Part shown: positions 35,201 through 46,628 of the stretch, one piece after another | Layout of the letters: each line of letters begins with the position of its first letter | Numbering within the stretch: the first letter of the stretch is position 1 | Source: Neofusicoccum parvum | Lineage: Eukaryota; Ascomycota; Dothideomycetes; Botryosphaeriales; Botryosphaeriaceae | Direction: 5' to 3' | Length of the DNA: 64,000 nucleotides | Assembly (NCBI GenBank): GCA_020912385.1 | Contig: CP087212.1 | Location: forward strand, 868,001-932,000 | The notes under the pieces: model-generated | Seen by the model: only the letters and a program-made list of their open reading frames with translations | The model's database searches: none | Told to the model about the DNA's origin: nothing | Program-made: the position numbers and the translations under genes

Positions 35201-38200
35201 CACGAGCAACCAATCACTGGTACTACGATCGGAAATCGACAATCTCACTGTTTGTTCGTCCACTTTTTTTTCTCCATCAATCGTACGTTAATGCTTGATA
35301 CGGGTGCGGTGGCTCTCTTCTATAGGACAACAGAAAATCGGAGCCAAATGATCTTCGATTCTAGATGCGGCCATACACTAGGTTCTCGTCAAACGGTAGT
35401 CCAACAATAGTAATTCATTTCCTAGCATGGACTTCGTACATCCATAATTGAGCATTTCTAATCTCAACGGAACCGTTCCGTCTAACTCGGAACTTGACGG
35501 AACACATGCCCCATATATCCTCACAGTTTGTTCGCAGGTCCTGTTGTCCGACTCGGCAGTTCTGGCGGCTGTAGAAAGCCGATCTTAGTCATGTCTACAG
35601 GTCTTCCGCGTCTCCGAAAGTCAAGACCTTGAATGATGCTGCAAACAGGTCAAGTACAGCAGTGTGCTATATGATGAAGCGATAGATGCAATGTATTATT
35701 CCCAGAACATCGAGCATAATCATAGCTACTTCTCGAGCTATGCGCTTAGGGGGCAGATGTGGGCGTGTTGCGGGTAACATTGACTCAGTCGAACTAGAGC
35801 AGACCATGTCTATAATTTTGACTGAGATTGAGGATGAGGGTAATGCTTCATCCATGCCTCAAGGATAGACTTTGAACATCTTTTAGAGAGGTATCTATCA
35901 ACATGTTGATACAGTCCGCCTTTCCAGGTAAGTTCTTTGGCTTAAACGGGCATCAGCAGCTGTGCACTTTGACAACGAGATAAGGATGACCTGAATTACA
36001 AACAAAATTGGGAACTATGGCCCATGACCGTAGTTACGAGCGGTAAATGGTGGCTCTGAAGTTTTTCATAGAGAGAACATCATCTCTGGGCCACGTCTGA
36101 AGTTCCAATCCTATCCGATGTGCTGATTCTGGACTGCCGACGGTGTCAGGGAACGGGATCCACATAGTAGATAGAATAGGCAAGAGCGTGGATCGCGGTC
36201 CAACGGAAGGCGATCCATGGACCGCGATCCACCAAGAACAATCAATCATCATACACTCAACACCGACCCCAAGGATCGTAATCTCGTTGCCTACCAGACG
36301 GTCAGTGGAAGAATACAATCCTACACTCAACCCAGACTACCTCTAAGACCTCAAGAAGTTTGACTACCCTCAACACCCCTACTCAAACTTTTGAAAAGGA
36401 TAGAGATGTGAATGATTTCACGCTTTCCTCTGACCGTTAGTCATTTCAGCGGCAACTTCTTCACGTTATCACCTCTGGCATTAGCCAGTCGGATTTAGAT
36501 CTGTCTTCGTAAGACACCCAGAGGTCCAGGCTAGTGACCTTAGGGCTGCGGGAAACAGCTATGGAGGTTCCTTATTCCCGATCTGCAAATCTCGTTCGCG
36601 TGTAAACCTTTCAAGCGCTGAGTTTGTGGCGCAGAGCTTCGTCGACCGCAATGACTTGAGAATCGCGGCTGTTGCCCACCGCCCCCAGGCTCATTCAGCT
36701 TACAGTCTCCAAAGTAATCCAAATGGCAAATAGATGAATGTAGCGTCGGTGTTGATCTTTCGAGGGCCGGTGTAGGAGATCTGCCCCGCTGACATCAGCA
36801 CGACATGTCAGCAGCAGCGACAGTAGCACGAACGAAGATGTCAACATCATTTAAGCACCGCCATGAGGGCGTAAGCACAGTGCTTATCCAACGATCTCTG
36901 TCGATCTCACGCTTGTAGATCTCGTCTACGTCTCCCAATGAAGCAGTGGCACGTTGATAGATGAGAGCTGACGACGCACGAGGGAAATGGAAACTTGGAA
37001 ACGTAGAAAGTAAAACGAGTACTGTTGGCTTGTCAAAGGATATGTAAGCAAATAAGCAAGGAGAACAATAATTATCTTCTCTTTTCTAATTAAGTTCCAG
37101 ACCTTTGTCAGAACTGGTTCATCGAGAGCTAAAGTTTCTATCGAAAGGAAACGAGCCGTGTAGAACAAACCGACAACGAGTCACATCGAGATCAACTAGC
37201 AGACACTCAGGGTCTGTCCCAACCGTCTCCCTAGATGTATTCTCCCATCCAATGGGCCAAGGCCCCCGTTACAAAGCTCGCGTCTGTCAAGTTACCGCCG
37301 ATATCGACGTCACGACTCCTCACCCACATCCCTCCATTGTCCCAGACCTCCAATCCCTGAACCATCTTTTCTCGCTCATCGTCTATCTCCATCTTCGCGT
37401 ATCTCCTTGTTTGGGCATACATCCCACTTTTCCCTTCGATGCGAGTCCTCCCCACGCCGTGCAGCCGAACCCCTCGTATTCCCACACACCAAGCGTCGAG
37501 GAACACCTCTCCTCGCCCCCACAAGTTACAACACCAAGAGCTCCTCGATTTCGTAGCACCAACGAGAATCGAGGAAGGAAAGGCGAATGCCACACCTTCC
37601 CCCTCCCTCCGCTTGTTCTCCCCCCTGCCCCCTCTGAAACCACCGATCAACTCGCGCTCGGCGTCTTTCTGCTTACCTGTCTCCCGGCTCAAGCCCAATT
37701 TTCGACAGCCATCGCCAGAAAATACCCGACCGTCGCCAAGCACACACACAATGCCAAAACGTACAGCGTGGCGTCGGACGGTCACCCTGTAAGTCCCACA
37801 CGCCACCGCCGGACGGCCCGAAGATGCAACACCAGACAGGGACCTGGGTGGAGGTTCGAGAAGAGTCCTCTGCCCACCCGTTTCGGGAGCGCCAGTATCC
37901 GTGGAACGGGTGCTGCGCCACGCCGATGGAAGCGGGGCGCGCCGGGGCGAGGGCATCCCGAGGGATGTGTGGCCTAAGGCAGGCAGCGTGCGGGGTAGAG
38001 ATTTTGTGTTTCAAAGATGTGGTGCGATGTGAGAAAGGTTTGAGGGCGAAGGGATGGATGCGTGGGTGTTGGAGAGGAGCAATGTTGAGATGACTGTCCG
38101 AATGAGCTGCGTGGAGGGGGGGGAGCGAATGCAGCAAGTGTATAGAACCGTTCACTATTCACTGTCCATAGGAATATCGTTGAGGGTGAAAGGGGTAATT

Positions 38201-38718
38201 TGATTATTAGGTCGGTGTTGGTTAAGAATAAAAAGATAAAAATGGGGGGTGGCTAAGGTAATGGAAGGCTATCTTTGTACATGGGAATCAATCCTGTGTG
38301 ATATCATCAACAACATATTTCGAAATCCGATCCCGATTAAGGGATGGACCCTTCAGACCTTCTTCGCGCGCAGTCTGGCAAATGGGAGCTTTGAAGAATA
38401 GAACCCGCGTAAACAGAAAAACCCCGGACCCCGTGTCATCCAACCATCCGAACCGTATCCCATCGTGCCGGCCGTCGTGCCCCGGACCGAACCCAGTACT
38501 CCCAAAGAAAACCCAGTTTTCAGAGAGGTGTAATTTTTTTTCTTTGTTTGTATGGGAAAGACTAGTCCCTAACAAACAACAGACAAACAAAACGAAACCA
38601 TGAAGTCGATGAGACTCATAGCACTAAGCAATCAAGAGAAAACACATTAAGCTTGAAGAAATCTCTCTTCTTCGGTTGATACCAAGCAATCAAAGTGAGG
38701 TGGTCTTTGTGGAGGCGC
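29294..38718. other. 9.4-kb gene-poor stretch upstream of Medusa
   Basis: No gene is supported. From 29294 to about 34200 it is very GC-rich, with long but domain-free open frames on both strands. From 29430 to 29570 a possible upstream Medusa exon pair can be drawn (ATG near 29565, donor GTAAGT). From about 34980 to 37200 it is AT-richer and contains a perfect 15-bp inverted repeat (36188-36232) and an 82-codon orphan open frame (36485-36733). From 37300 to 37750 it is pyrimidine-rich, ending at an ATG (37751) followed by a good donor. Long upstream regions are common for fungal developmental regulators. Confidence 0.45.
36188..36232. repeat. Perfect 15-bp inverted repeat with 15-nt spacer
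   Basis: Arms 36188-36202 (GTGGATCGCGGTCCA) and 36218-36232 are exact reverse complements separated by 15 nt. The next base pair outward is mismatched. In RNA or single-stranded DNA this would form a strong hairpin. Confidence 0.95.
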
Positions 38719-40642
38719 CTAGAGAGCAACGCCAACAGCGCTGTACCTCGAACGTCCCCGCGGCTCCTCATCAAAGTCTGAATCGTACTGAAGTGGTAAT
38801 GGCATAGCTTCGCCACTCTCAACCGTCTTGTCGTCCAACTCCTCGACAACAGCGCTCCAGCTCTTGCCCTGCCGCTCGCGCAGCTCCATTGCAACACCAA
38901 AGCTTGGCACACTCAGACTGCGCGGACTAACACCCTCAGGTAGCGGGGCAGCGGCGGTGGACACAGTGGTGTCGGGAGTAGAGCTGCGTGCGTCCGAGTC
39001 TTCGTCATCTTCCTCTTCGTCATCGACTTCGTCGCGGAACGTAGAGATAGTTGCGGGGATGGAGAGCGTCGAGTTGGTAGGGCAAGTAGCGGCGGTGGAG
39101 GCCATGGACGGCGAGGCGGCGTAACCGGAGGACATGGTGTGGGCCTGGAGGCCGAGAGCAGTGGGGCCATGGTAGAAAGGACTGGAAGAGGTGGCGGTGG
39201 CGGAAGAGGCGAAGGAATTGAGGGTATCGTCGGTTGCGGTGCGGGAGTGGCTGAGCTTTGAGGAAGGATAGGTATCGGTGGTGTCCACGGAGGGGTTGTT
39301 CCTGCGGCGCTGCATGAAGTTTGCGAGGCGCGACTTCGCAGTGTTGCTGCGGGTGGTCTGGTCAGGTGGGGTGGGGAAGCGCGTCAGGAGGTCGGTCTGC
39401 GAGTTGCTAACAGACCGAATGGCAGGAGAGTCGTAGGCGGAGTCGTAGTCATTCTCGGCGACGGGCGAGGGAGGAATCGAGGGAAGCGGCTTGGATGTGA
39501 ATGGAACGGAGAGGGCAGACCCGATGTCCGACAAAGTCTCGGATCGGACATGCATCTTGAAGTTGGGTGCAAGAGCCGGCACGTGGTGCTGCTTTGGCGA
39601 GTTTGACGCAGACTTCTTTGCGCGGCGCTCCTGGACATAAGAATTGATTTCGTCGATAGCATCCTCGACGCTGTCACGCGGAGATCGGTACGAAGGCCGC
39701 TTGCGGAGACTGCGGGGCGGGTTGAGAGGCTCCGTGTTTGACCGCATACGTGGGGAGGATGGTCCGGATGCCGGAAGAGGAGAGACGGTGTTCCGCTCCA
39801 GAGTGCAGAGGTCGGCGTTGATCGTCCTAGGCCGATCAGGCATGGGCATGGTGCTGGATCTCTTGACCACAGGACGAAGCGGGATATCAATAGTCCTTGC
39901 ATCCGCGCTATCGTCGCCAAACCAGCCCTCAACATACGAAGGAATTGGCTTCCGTGGAATCATGAAGTTAGATTCAGAGCACATTGAATCCGTCCTCCTC
40001 CTAACATGCGCCTGTCCAGGGAACGCCAGCTTGTCGGGTAGTCTGTCCCAACTGTTCCTGGTGAAGTCCGGCAGGGGTGACAGCTGGTTGTCGGGGAGAT
40101 ATATCGAAAGTTGCAGCGGGCGGAAGCTTGGTTTTCTTCGCAGGCCAGAGCCGGGCTGGGCGTTGATCTGCGCGGGGCGGCCTGTCGGTCTCGATATGCT
40201 TGCAGTCCGCGGAGCGGCACCGCTGCCGTCGATATGGCGGAAGTCCGTGGGGGCTCCTATTAATGGGCGGCTGCTCTTCGGTTTGCTGGCACGCATGCTC
40301 AAGTGCGGATAGCCTGGAGTGCGAGACTCGACCTGTCGCGTGCCAACCCATTGCCTCATAGACTGGCCTGTCGCGGGCCGCGGAAACGATCGTGACGAGT
40401 CGAGCAGCATCGGGCGCAGCGCCCGAGGCTGCTCGTCTGTTATGCTTCGTCTGCGGCCATTTCCTGGTCGGGTCAGAGGCTTTTCGCCAGCGGCTAAAGA
40501 AGACCAACATACCGCGATTAGTCTGAAAAGGATCAACCTCTTCGTCTGAACGGGCGCCGGGCGCGCAGCACCCGGCGAAGGGGGATGAGGCCAGCCATCC
40601 GTTTGTCGTGCCATCAGCCTCGACGGAGTGAGAAGCTCCCAT
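38719..40642 (-). CDS. Unknown disordered protein with predicted N-terminal acylation
   Basis: I do not recognise a domain. Two exons, 40642-40513 and 40463-38719, give 624 aa; the 49-nt intron has a GTATGT donor, a CTCTGAC branch and a CAG acceptor, with phase 1 on both sides. The protein begins MGASHSVEADG, a good N-myristoylation context (G2, S6), and has GCCAPG at about residue 26 that could be palmitoylated. The rest is rich in S, P, R and T, with repeated SPLP, RSPR and PPSP segments, two internal acidic patches (DEVDDEEEDDEDSD; DSDFDEEPRGRS), and no membrane helix. Phosphorylation-type motifs are dense. I infer a membrane-tethered scaffold or signalling protein. The frame is open farther upstream, but those codons lack an ATG compatible with the spliced start. 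Confidence 0.7.
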
Positions 40643-43148
40643 GTTCGGTGGAGCAAACTAAGGATACATCGCCCGGGCGAGCGGTCGAAGGAAAGGACGT
40701 GCGGGGAGCGTCAAGAAGGCGCACGCGCAGCGAGGCCGGCAAGGAAAAAGACAGAAAAGAGAGCGCGTGAAAGAAAGGGCCGTCGAGCCTCGGCGACGTG
40801 GCGAAGAAGCTCTCAGGCGGGACTAGCAATGTAGTAGGTGAGAAGGTAAAATAGACGGAAAGGAAGGGAAGCCGGCTGAGCAGGGGCATCGTGGGCTTTT
40901 CAAAACCGCAGCTGCGGGACTAAGTGCCTCGACCAAACGATGATGCGAAACGGGCGTGCGGGCGGGCGGACTCGCTGAGCCTGGCGCAGGAACGCGCTCG
41001 CGCGGCCAGCGCTCGTCGTGCGCGCCCAATGAGCAGGCAGCGTCTCGCGCTGGGCGAGATGGGACGAGATGCGGGCTGGCGGGGGCGCTCCAATGGCCGC
41101 GGACCACGACGGGTTCCTGGAGGGAGGTGCGTTTGCAGTGGTGTGGAGGGCGCGAGGCCGGGCGGGTCTCATTGGCCGGGGGCCCCTGGCGCCGCGATTT
41201 TGGCGCCGGGCAGCCGCTGCAGCCCATCAGTCGCCGCCGTCGCGGCTTGGCTCAATCTTTCTGCGGCCAACCTCTATCAGAAACTGCGAGCCTGGGATGG
41301 ACGTGTCCGGCCCACTGCCTGGAATCTCCCCCGCCCGCGCAATGCCCGCCAATCGTCCGCCGCGGGTGCGCCCGACGTGCTGCCAACCCAGCGCCCTGGC
41401 CCGGCGGAGCTCCCAGCGCGCTCCCGTGGCAATCATCCGCAGCGTCGAGCTGTCCTCACGTCAGAAGACGCCCACGACCGCTGCTGCTGCTGCGCGGTGG
41501 GGTCTGCTCGCCTTGCTTGACCGTCGCCCGCTCGCATCAAGTGGCTTGAAGGCCTCGAAAGCGCGACCGCTCCACTTTTGATTGCCCACGAGCGCTGCAC
41601 TCCCGCCACATGTTTCTTCACTGCTGCCGATCGAATCTGGGCCTCGCGTCACTGGGCCGCCGTTGGGGTGCTGGCAGCACAGCGATCAGCAAATCCGCCG
41701 TCCCCCACGCGTGCAGAGCCCAGGAAGTACAGCAACGCGCCTGCCACTGCCAAACAGCCAGCAGCAAACACGCGCGCGCTGCTGGGCGACAGCTGACACG
41801 CAACCCGCTCTTGGATCTCAGTAATCTCTGCCAGGGCCTGGCTTGCGAGTGCGAAAGAAGCTTACCCTGCCCGCCCAATGTACCTGCATTAGCCTCTCAA
41901 GCTCTCCGGTCGCCGCACAATTGCGCCGTCACCATCGTTTCAGGGCCTGGATCGTCGGTACCGACTACGAGCACCGCCTCTGTTAAGGCTGAGCGGAGAA
42001 TAGACAGCTGCCAACAGCCGAAAGCGAAAGCGCCGAGGGCCAGCAGAAGAGACAGCTGGGACGCAACGGCGCCTACCTGAGTTAGTGTACCACGCAACAC
42101 CGACAGGCGAAGGCAAAACCAACGTCATTACTGCATCGGCACGGCTACTCGTTGCCACGGGAGAGCGGGCGCTGCGGCCGGCTCTTGCTGCCTCCAATGC
42201 GCTGTCTCTGCTGACCTCGAATGCGCGCTCACGCTTCCGCACCCACCAAGCAGCATCGTCGGCCGACCTGATGCACGCAAGCGCACGCAAGCGCTCGCAA
42301 GTGGCCTCATCAGGCCCTCTGCACCTCTGTACCGATGCCTGCTGTGCCACGACCGGCTGCGTGGCAGTAGCGCCTCCCCTCCTCCCCAATCCGTCCGCGT
42401 AATTTGCAAGTCGCCGCAAATAGCATCATCAGAAGCGCTCGAAGCAGAGCACACGCCACGCCGCGCGCACCAACTTGCGTGATACGCATCGAAGCGCCGC
42501 TGCGGTCTACCACATGCGGACATCAGTCCTCTCTTAACTATAGCACTGTGCTAACTACTAATGCATATATATAGAAACAAGCATCATGCCTACCCTGCCC
42601 ACGTCTCCATATGCACGTGATTGTTTCACCTTTTGTCAACGACGTGCAGTAGTCTCGTCTTTCCACCCTTCTCAACCCTTGTACCCTGCACATCCCGCGG
42701 GGCGGCTCAAAAGCACACGCTCTCGTCCGTCTAAGGGTGGTCGGATCAACCACCATTTCGGCATGGAGAGACGACTGCGCGACTTGCAACAACCCTCGCA
42801 ATAACGTTCCCCCCAACGTCCACCTCAGGAAATCGAAAACGGCGAGCAAATGCCTTTCGCCACCTCGAAGAAAAACATATTACGCCGAAGACGAAAGTTC
42901 AGCAAGGCTACCAGCACACATTAAAAGCTCCTTCCTTCCACGTCTCGCGCAACTCTGTCACGTACCCGGTCGTGTCCTCCCATCGTCGTCATCAAAATTC
43001 GCTTTCCGTCCCGGCGCGATTGCTTGTTTTAGGTTGATGGCGTGTTACGCCGACTTTGCCCTGTCGTTTTAGATTGATGAATCGAAGCGAAGGAAGAGGG
43101 TACCTACCTATTTTTTTACGATGCGCGGAGGGGTTTGACGGACGGCTG
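40643..43148. other. Intergenic, upstream of the acylated unknown protein
   Basis: About 2.5 kb of GC-rich DNA grading into AT-richer sequence after 42500. Open frames of 150-200 codons exist on the plus strand in two frames at once (40924-41581), which argues for composition rather than coding. Nothing else seen. Confidence 0.45.
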
Positions 43149-43343
43149 TCAGATCTGAACCTTGATCGCGCACTGCCCGCCCCGGTCCTTGCCGCTCTTG
43201 GTCTCTCCGCCATCCGCCGCCTCGGGTCGGAAAGGCACAGAATATCTGTTCATGCCTGCGATTGACTTGTAGATGCCTGATCCCGTCCCGAAATCGCCAA
43301 GCTGTGGCAAAGAGGATCCGAGAGAGCCACCTTTGCTTTCCAT
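43149..43343 (-). CDS. Possible small gene or terminal exon, unknown product
   Basis: A 64-codon frame from an ATG at 43343 to a stop at 43149. It reads like protein: glycine/serine turns (GGSLGSSLPQLGDFGTGSGI), then YKSIAGMNRYSVPFRPE and a lysine- and glycine-rich tail ending CAIKVQI. The last 25 codons have almost exclusively G or C in third position, as in nearby genes. The start context is weak (T at -3) and the upstream frame closes two codons before the ATG, so if it is an exon of a larger gene its 5' part is unseen. No family is recognised. It lies about 375 bp beyond the 3' end of the TMEM184-like gene on the same strand. Confidence 0.3.
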   Translation of the reverse strand: MESKGGSLGSSLPQLGDFGTGSGIYKSIAGMNRYSVPFRPEAADGGETKSGKDRGGQCAIKVQI

Positions 43344-43717
43344 ACATTAAAGAAGGAAGGCGGCAGAACGTTTGGTGCCTCAACCTCCTACGGATCAAGA
43401 TCAGCAACGGATCAACGGGGCTTGTTTTGACTTTGACTGTGGAGTTCGAACAGTTGGAAAAACTGCGCGACCTTTCAAGGAAGATTGATGATGGTCGTGT
43501 ATGTATGCTTTGGAGAGGGTATCGGCGATCTCCTTCATTTCTGCTCTGCCAACGCCTGCGCTATGCCCGAAAACCCCCCAAGGAAAAAGAATCCTCCCTC
43601 TCCAGCTCCGAATACCAATGGTGCTATTGCTACATGCTAACTCCGTTAAGTGTGTATCTGTGCCGAGAAAGTAAAAAACGCAATTCCGTAACCACATTTT
43701 CAAATTCGCTTGCTTGC

Positions 43718-46170
43718 TTAGTCTCTTGCGCCCCAGATGCTGCGTTCTTCCCGGAAGCTGCCATACTGCGGGTTCGTCTGTGCCTGGTCTCTGCCGTCGT
43801 TGAAGTCACGTGCCTGCCACTGCCTTGCCTCATCCGACTCGAGGCGCGTCTCATCTCCTGTGGCACCCCCAACTTCACCCTCGTCGAGCGTAAAAGGTGC
43901 ATCCAGGTTGTGCTCCCTCTCAGGTTGATTCGGCTGCGGCACGTCCGGATCGAAGCCTTCTCGAACCTCTTCCTCCTGGTCGCCTTCCGGGTAGGTCCGC
44001 CTGCATGATGTCAGCTCCGTCCAAATACCGATTCCGCCAGGAATCATTGGTGAATGGGTTGCGATGACTTACACAAAGTGCTTAGGCTCAGCCGCATTCC
44101 ACCCTGGCCCACCCTCTTTGCGTGCACGAACACGTTCAACCTCTTCGGCATCACGATCCTCGACAACCAAGTCTACAAGCTGGCTTCGGTCCGACTTGGT
44201 CGACTTGGTCGACTTGGCCGACCTTACGGAGCTCGCTGAAGATGCAGTATCCTGCCGTCGCAGTTTGCCAGCCCGAGACTTGGAGCTGGATGATTGGGCC
44301 GTGGCGCTGCTTGCAGTGCTGTCACGATGTTTGCCCTTGCTAACATGCTGCTGGATGTCGTTGATCTGGCTCTTGCGGCGCCGCTTATTCTCCTTCGTAG
44401 GTTGGATCAAATTACGATTAGTCGACGCTGTGATCATCTTCGGAGTGTAGTACAGTCGGTCTTCACGCGACGCGTAGTGTGCCGGTATAACTGGATACTG
44501 TGTAACGTTAGTTTATCGAACGTTGAAGGGTCTCGTATTCAGGATGCCTGGCGGGGATGCAACTCCGCATTATCATGCTCGAAGTACCACGAACTTGCGC
44601 ACAGACATCTCAGCAGACGGGGCAGTAGGAAAGGTATCACCTACGTTCCAGTCACCAAATTCAAGAGCTCGAGCATTGGTGAAGAGCCGCTCGTCCTCTG
44701 GGTTGAGCTCGGGGTCTTCCATGTCATCCTCCGTGGCACCATACTTCTTTGCGGCGTCAAGGGCTCTGTGGGCACCGGGACTCATTGCTCTCGCACGGCT
44801 CGACGATACGAAACTACCAAGCAATGGCGTTCTGCTGTCGGTGCTGCCGGGCTTTGGAATCCAGTATTTGCCTTTGCCGCCTCTCTCGTAGCGCATGCCC
44901 TCCATCATTCGAGCGACACGAGACGCTGACTCTTCATGGGCAAGGACATTGTCGCGTGCGTCAAAGTATCGGTATTCATAATGCTTCCCAGCGAAGGTAT
45001 CCTTCGTGTCCTGAATGAGATCCATGGGGCCAAACGCATCCCGCAGAGCATACTTGACGGGCATTCTCGCAGCAGAAATGGTGCGATCGGCGTAGTCGTG
45101 CCACGAGAACGCGTACCAGTGAGCGATAGCAAACGCGGGCATCTCGAAGCATATGAGAGCATCCTGGATGGAGGCAGCCAAGTTGTCAGGCGTGTAGCCT
45201 GGAACATCGTCTGGAATGGCTCCAAGCCAGACTAAGATGGACAAGAAGAAGCCCTGCCAGTACGAGGCGAAGATGATGCCCTTGATGCACAGGAACTTTG
45301 GCATGGGACGGAAGGGCTTGAGGTCGTGCGACATGCAGACCCAGAACATGGCCAAAGCATACAGACTCACTGAAATGCTCACGTTGTAGACAAGGCTACT
45401 CCAGAAGTATCCAGAGGTCAGGCCGATGTAGCCTTCCTGGTATGTGCCGGTGGCCTTCATGATGATGGTGGCGATCGCGAGCATTGGTTTCACCCATGTG
45501 TACTGCAGGATTCCACGCTTGATGGCTAGGAAGGTGTGAGGGTCGGAGATGTCGACCTTGGGTAGGACATAGTTCAGAGGCCATAAGTGGGGGACGGGCG
45601 GACGGCCGTGCATCAGAATGATCAGGGCACGCTCACCGCCGATGAAGTTAATGAGGAGCTGGAAGAAGGTGTAGATGGTGAAGGCCTGCAACAAGTGGTC
45701 AGCGGACGCAGACTGCCTGGCCTATGGCGGAACTCACCTCGTAGACATCACGCAACGGGGCCACCCAAAAGGCCACCTTCAAGGACACGAGACTGGCCCA
45801 AGACGCTGCCGAGAAGATGGGCACACTGAACGGTGTTAGCTGTGCTCCAGTGTGGATAGGCGGCGGACGCACATCAACAATATCCGCACCACATATCTCT
45901 GCAGCAACGGCTTCCGGTAGTTTTTCCTGTTCTTGCGTTCAGCGTGCTGACCGCCATTTGAGGGAGTCGGTGTCGCGTGCGAGGGAACCTACGCTTGTAG
46001 CCAGACGGACCTGGGAGCTCACCATTAGCAAGGTGCAGTGACAAAGGGAATGCAGGCAAGCCTTACAGGACTGTGAGAAGGCTGGCCACCAGAGCAGCCA
46101 CGCCGGCCACGATGATGACCCAGTGGCCGAGCCTCCCGCCGGTGCCCCCGCTGGTGGACTCCTGCCCCAT
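43718..46170 (-). CDS. TMEM184/OST-alpha (DUF300) family membrane protein
   Basis: Polytopic membrane protein of the organic solute transporter alpha/TMEM184 family, found on vacuolar or endosomal membranes in other eukaryotes; transport activity in fungi is not established. Seven exons (46170-46067, 46010-45993, 45926-45873, 45825-45738, 45685-44645, 44497-44073, 44000-43718) give 670 aa. Exon 2 is 18 nt and restores the conserved run SVWLQAKNYRKPLLQR. Other landmarks are VVRILL-VPIFSAASWASL, YEAFTIYTFFQLLINFIGGERALI, HGRPP, KRGILQYTWVKP, SYWQGFFLSIL and CFEMPAFAIAHWYAF. Seven helices fill about residues 15-300. The C-terminal half is hydrophilic, with a KSTKSTKSDRS run and an acidic end. 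The last exons were assigned from matching phases and the block YPVIPAHYAS. It is divergent from csf1. Confidence 0.88.
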
Positions 46171-46628
46171 TGCGGACCCCCGAGATGTAGCTGGACGCAG
46201 GCAGCAGCGTGAAGCGGGCGCGATGGACGCGGTGCAGCGGTTGCTCGGGCGGCTCGCGGACGGACGCAGGTCGCCGGGCCTTACAGACAGGCGAATTCGG
46301 CGGAGAGGGTTGCGGTGTGGGCTGGTGGAGTGGGTGCAGGCATCTCCAACAGCTGTGTGTTGATCCGCAGGGCAGGCGCGGGCACGGGCGTCGTCATGCT
46401 GCGCGTGCAACGCAACTGGCACAGGGTCATCCCGCCAAGCCCCAGAGCCACAGCGAGCTGCGAGCTCCCCCAGCACACCTGCTGACAACCACCGCCGCCA
46501 CACTCGTCCGCCCGCTCACGCTCTCGCCGGCGCCGCCCAAGCCGCCCGATGCCCGTCCGCCACGCGCGCGATCACCATGACCTGCGCCGCTCCGCGCTCG
46601 CCGTCCCAACTCAGGAGTAGCTCGCACA
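46171..46628. promoter_or_regulatory. Divergent promoter, TMEM184-like and csf1 genes
   Basis: 458 bp between opposed start codons; the right half is C-rich like a 5' leader. No coding exon. Confidence 0.5.

Noticed and set aside
40924..41581. Overlapping plus-strand frames of 170-198 codons
   Set aside because: Three frames are open at once over the same GC-rich DNA, which indicates base composition rather than coding.
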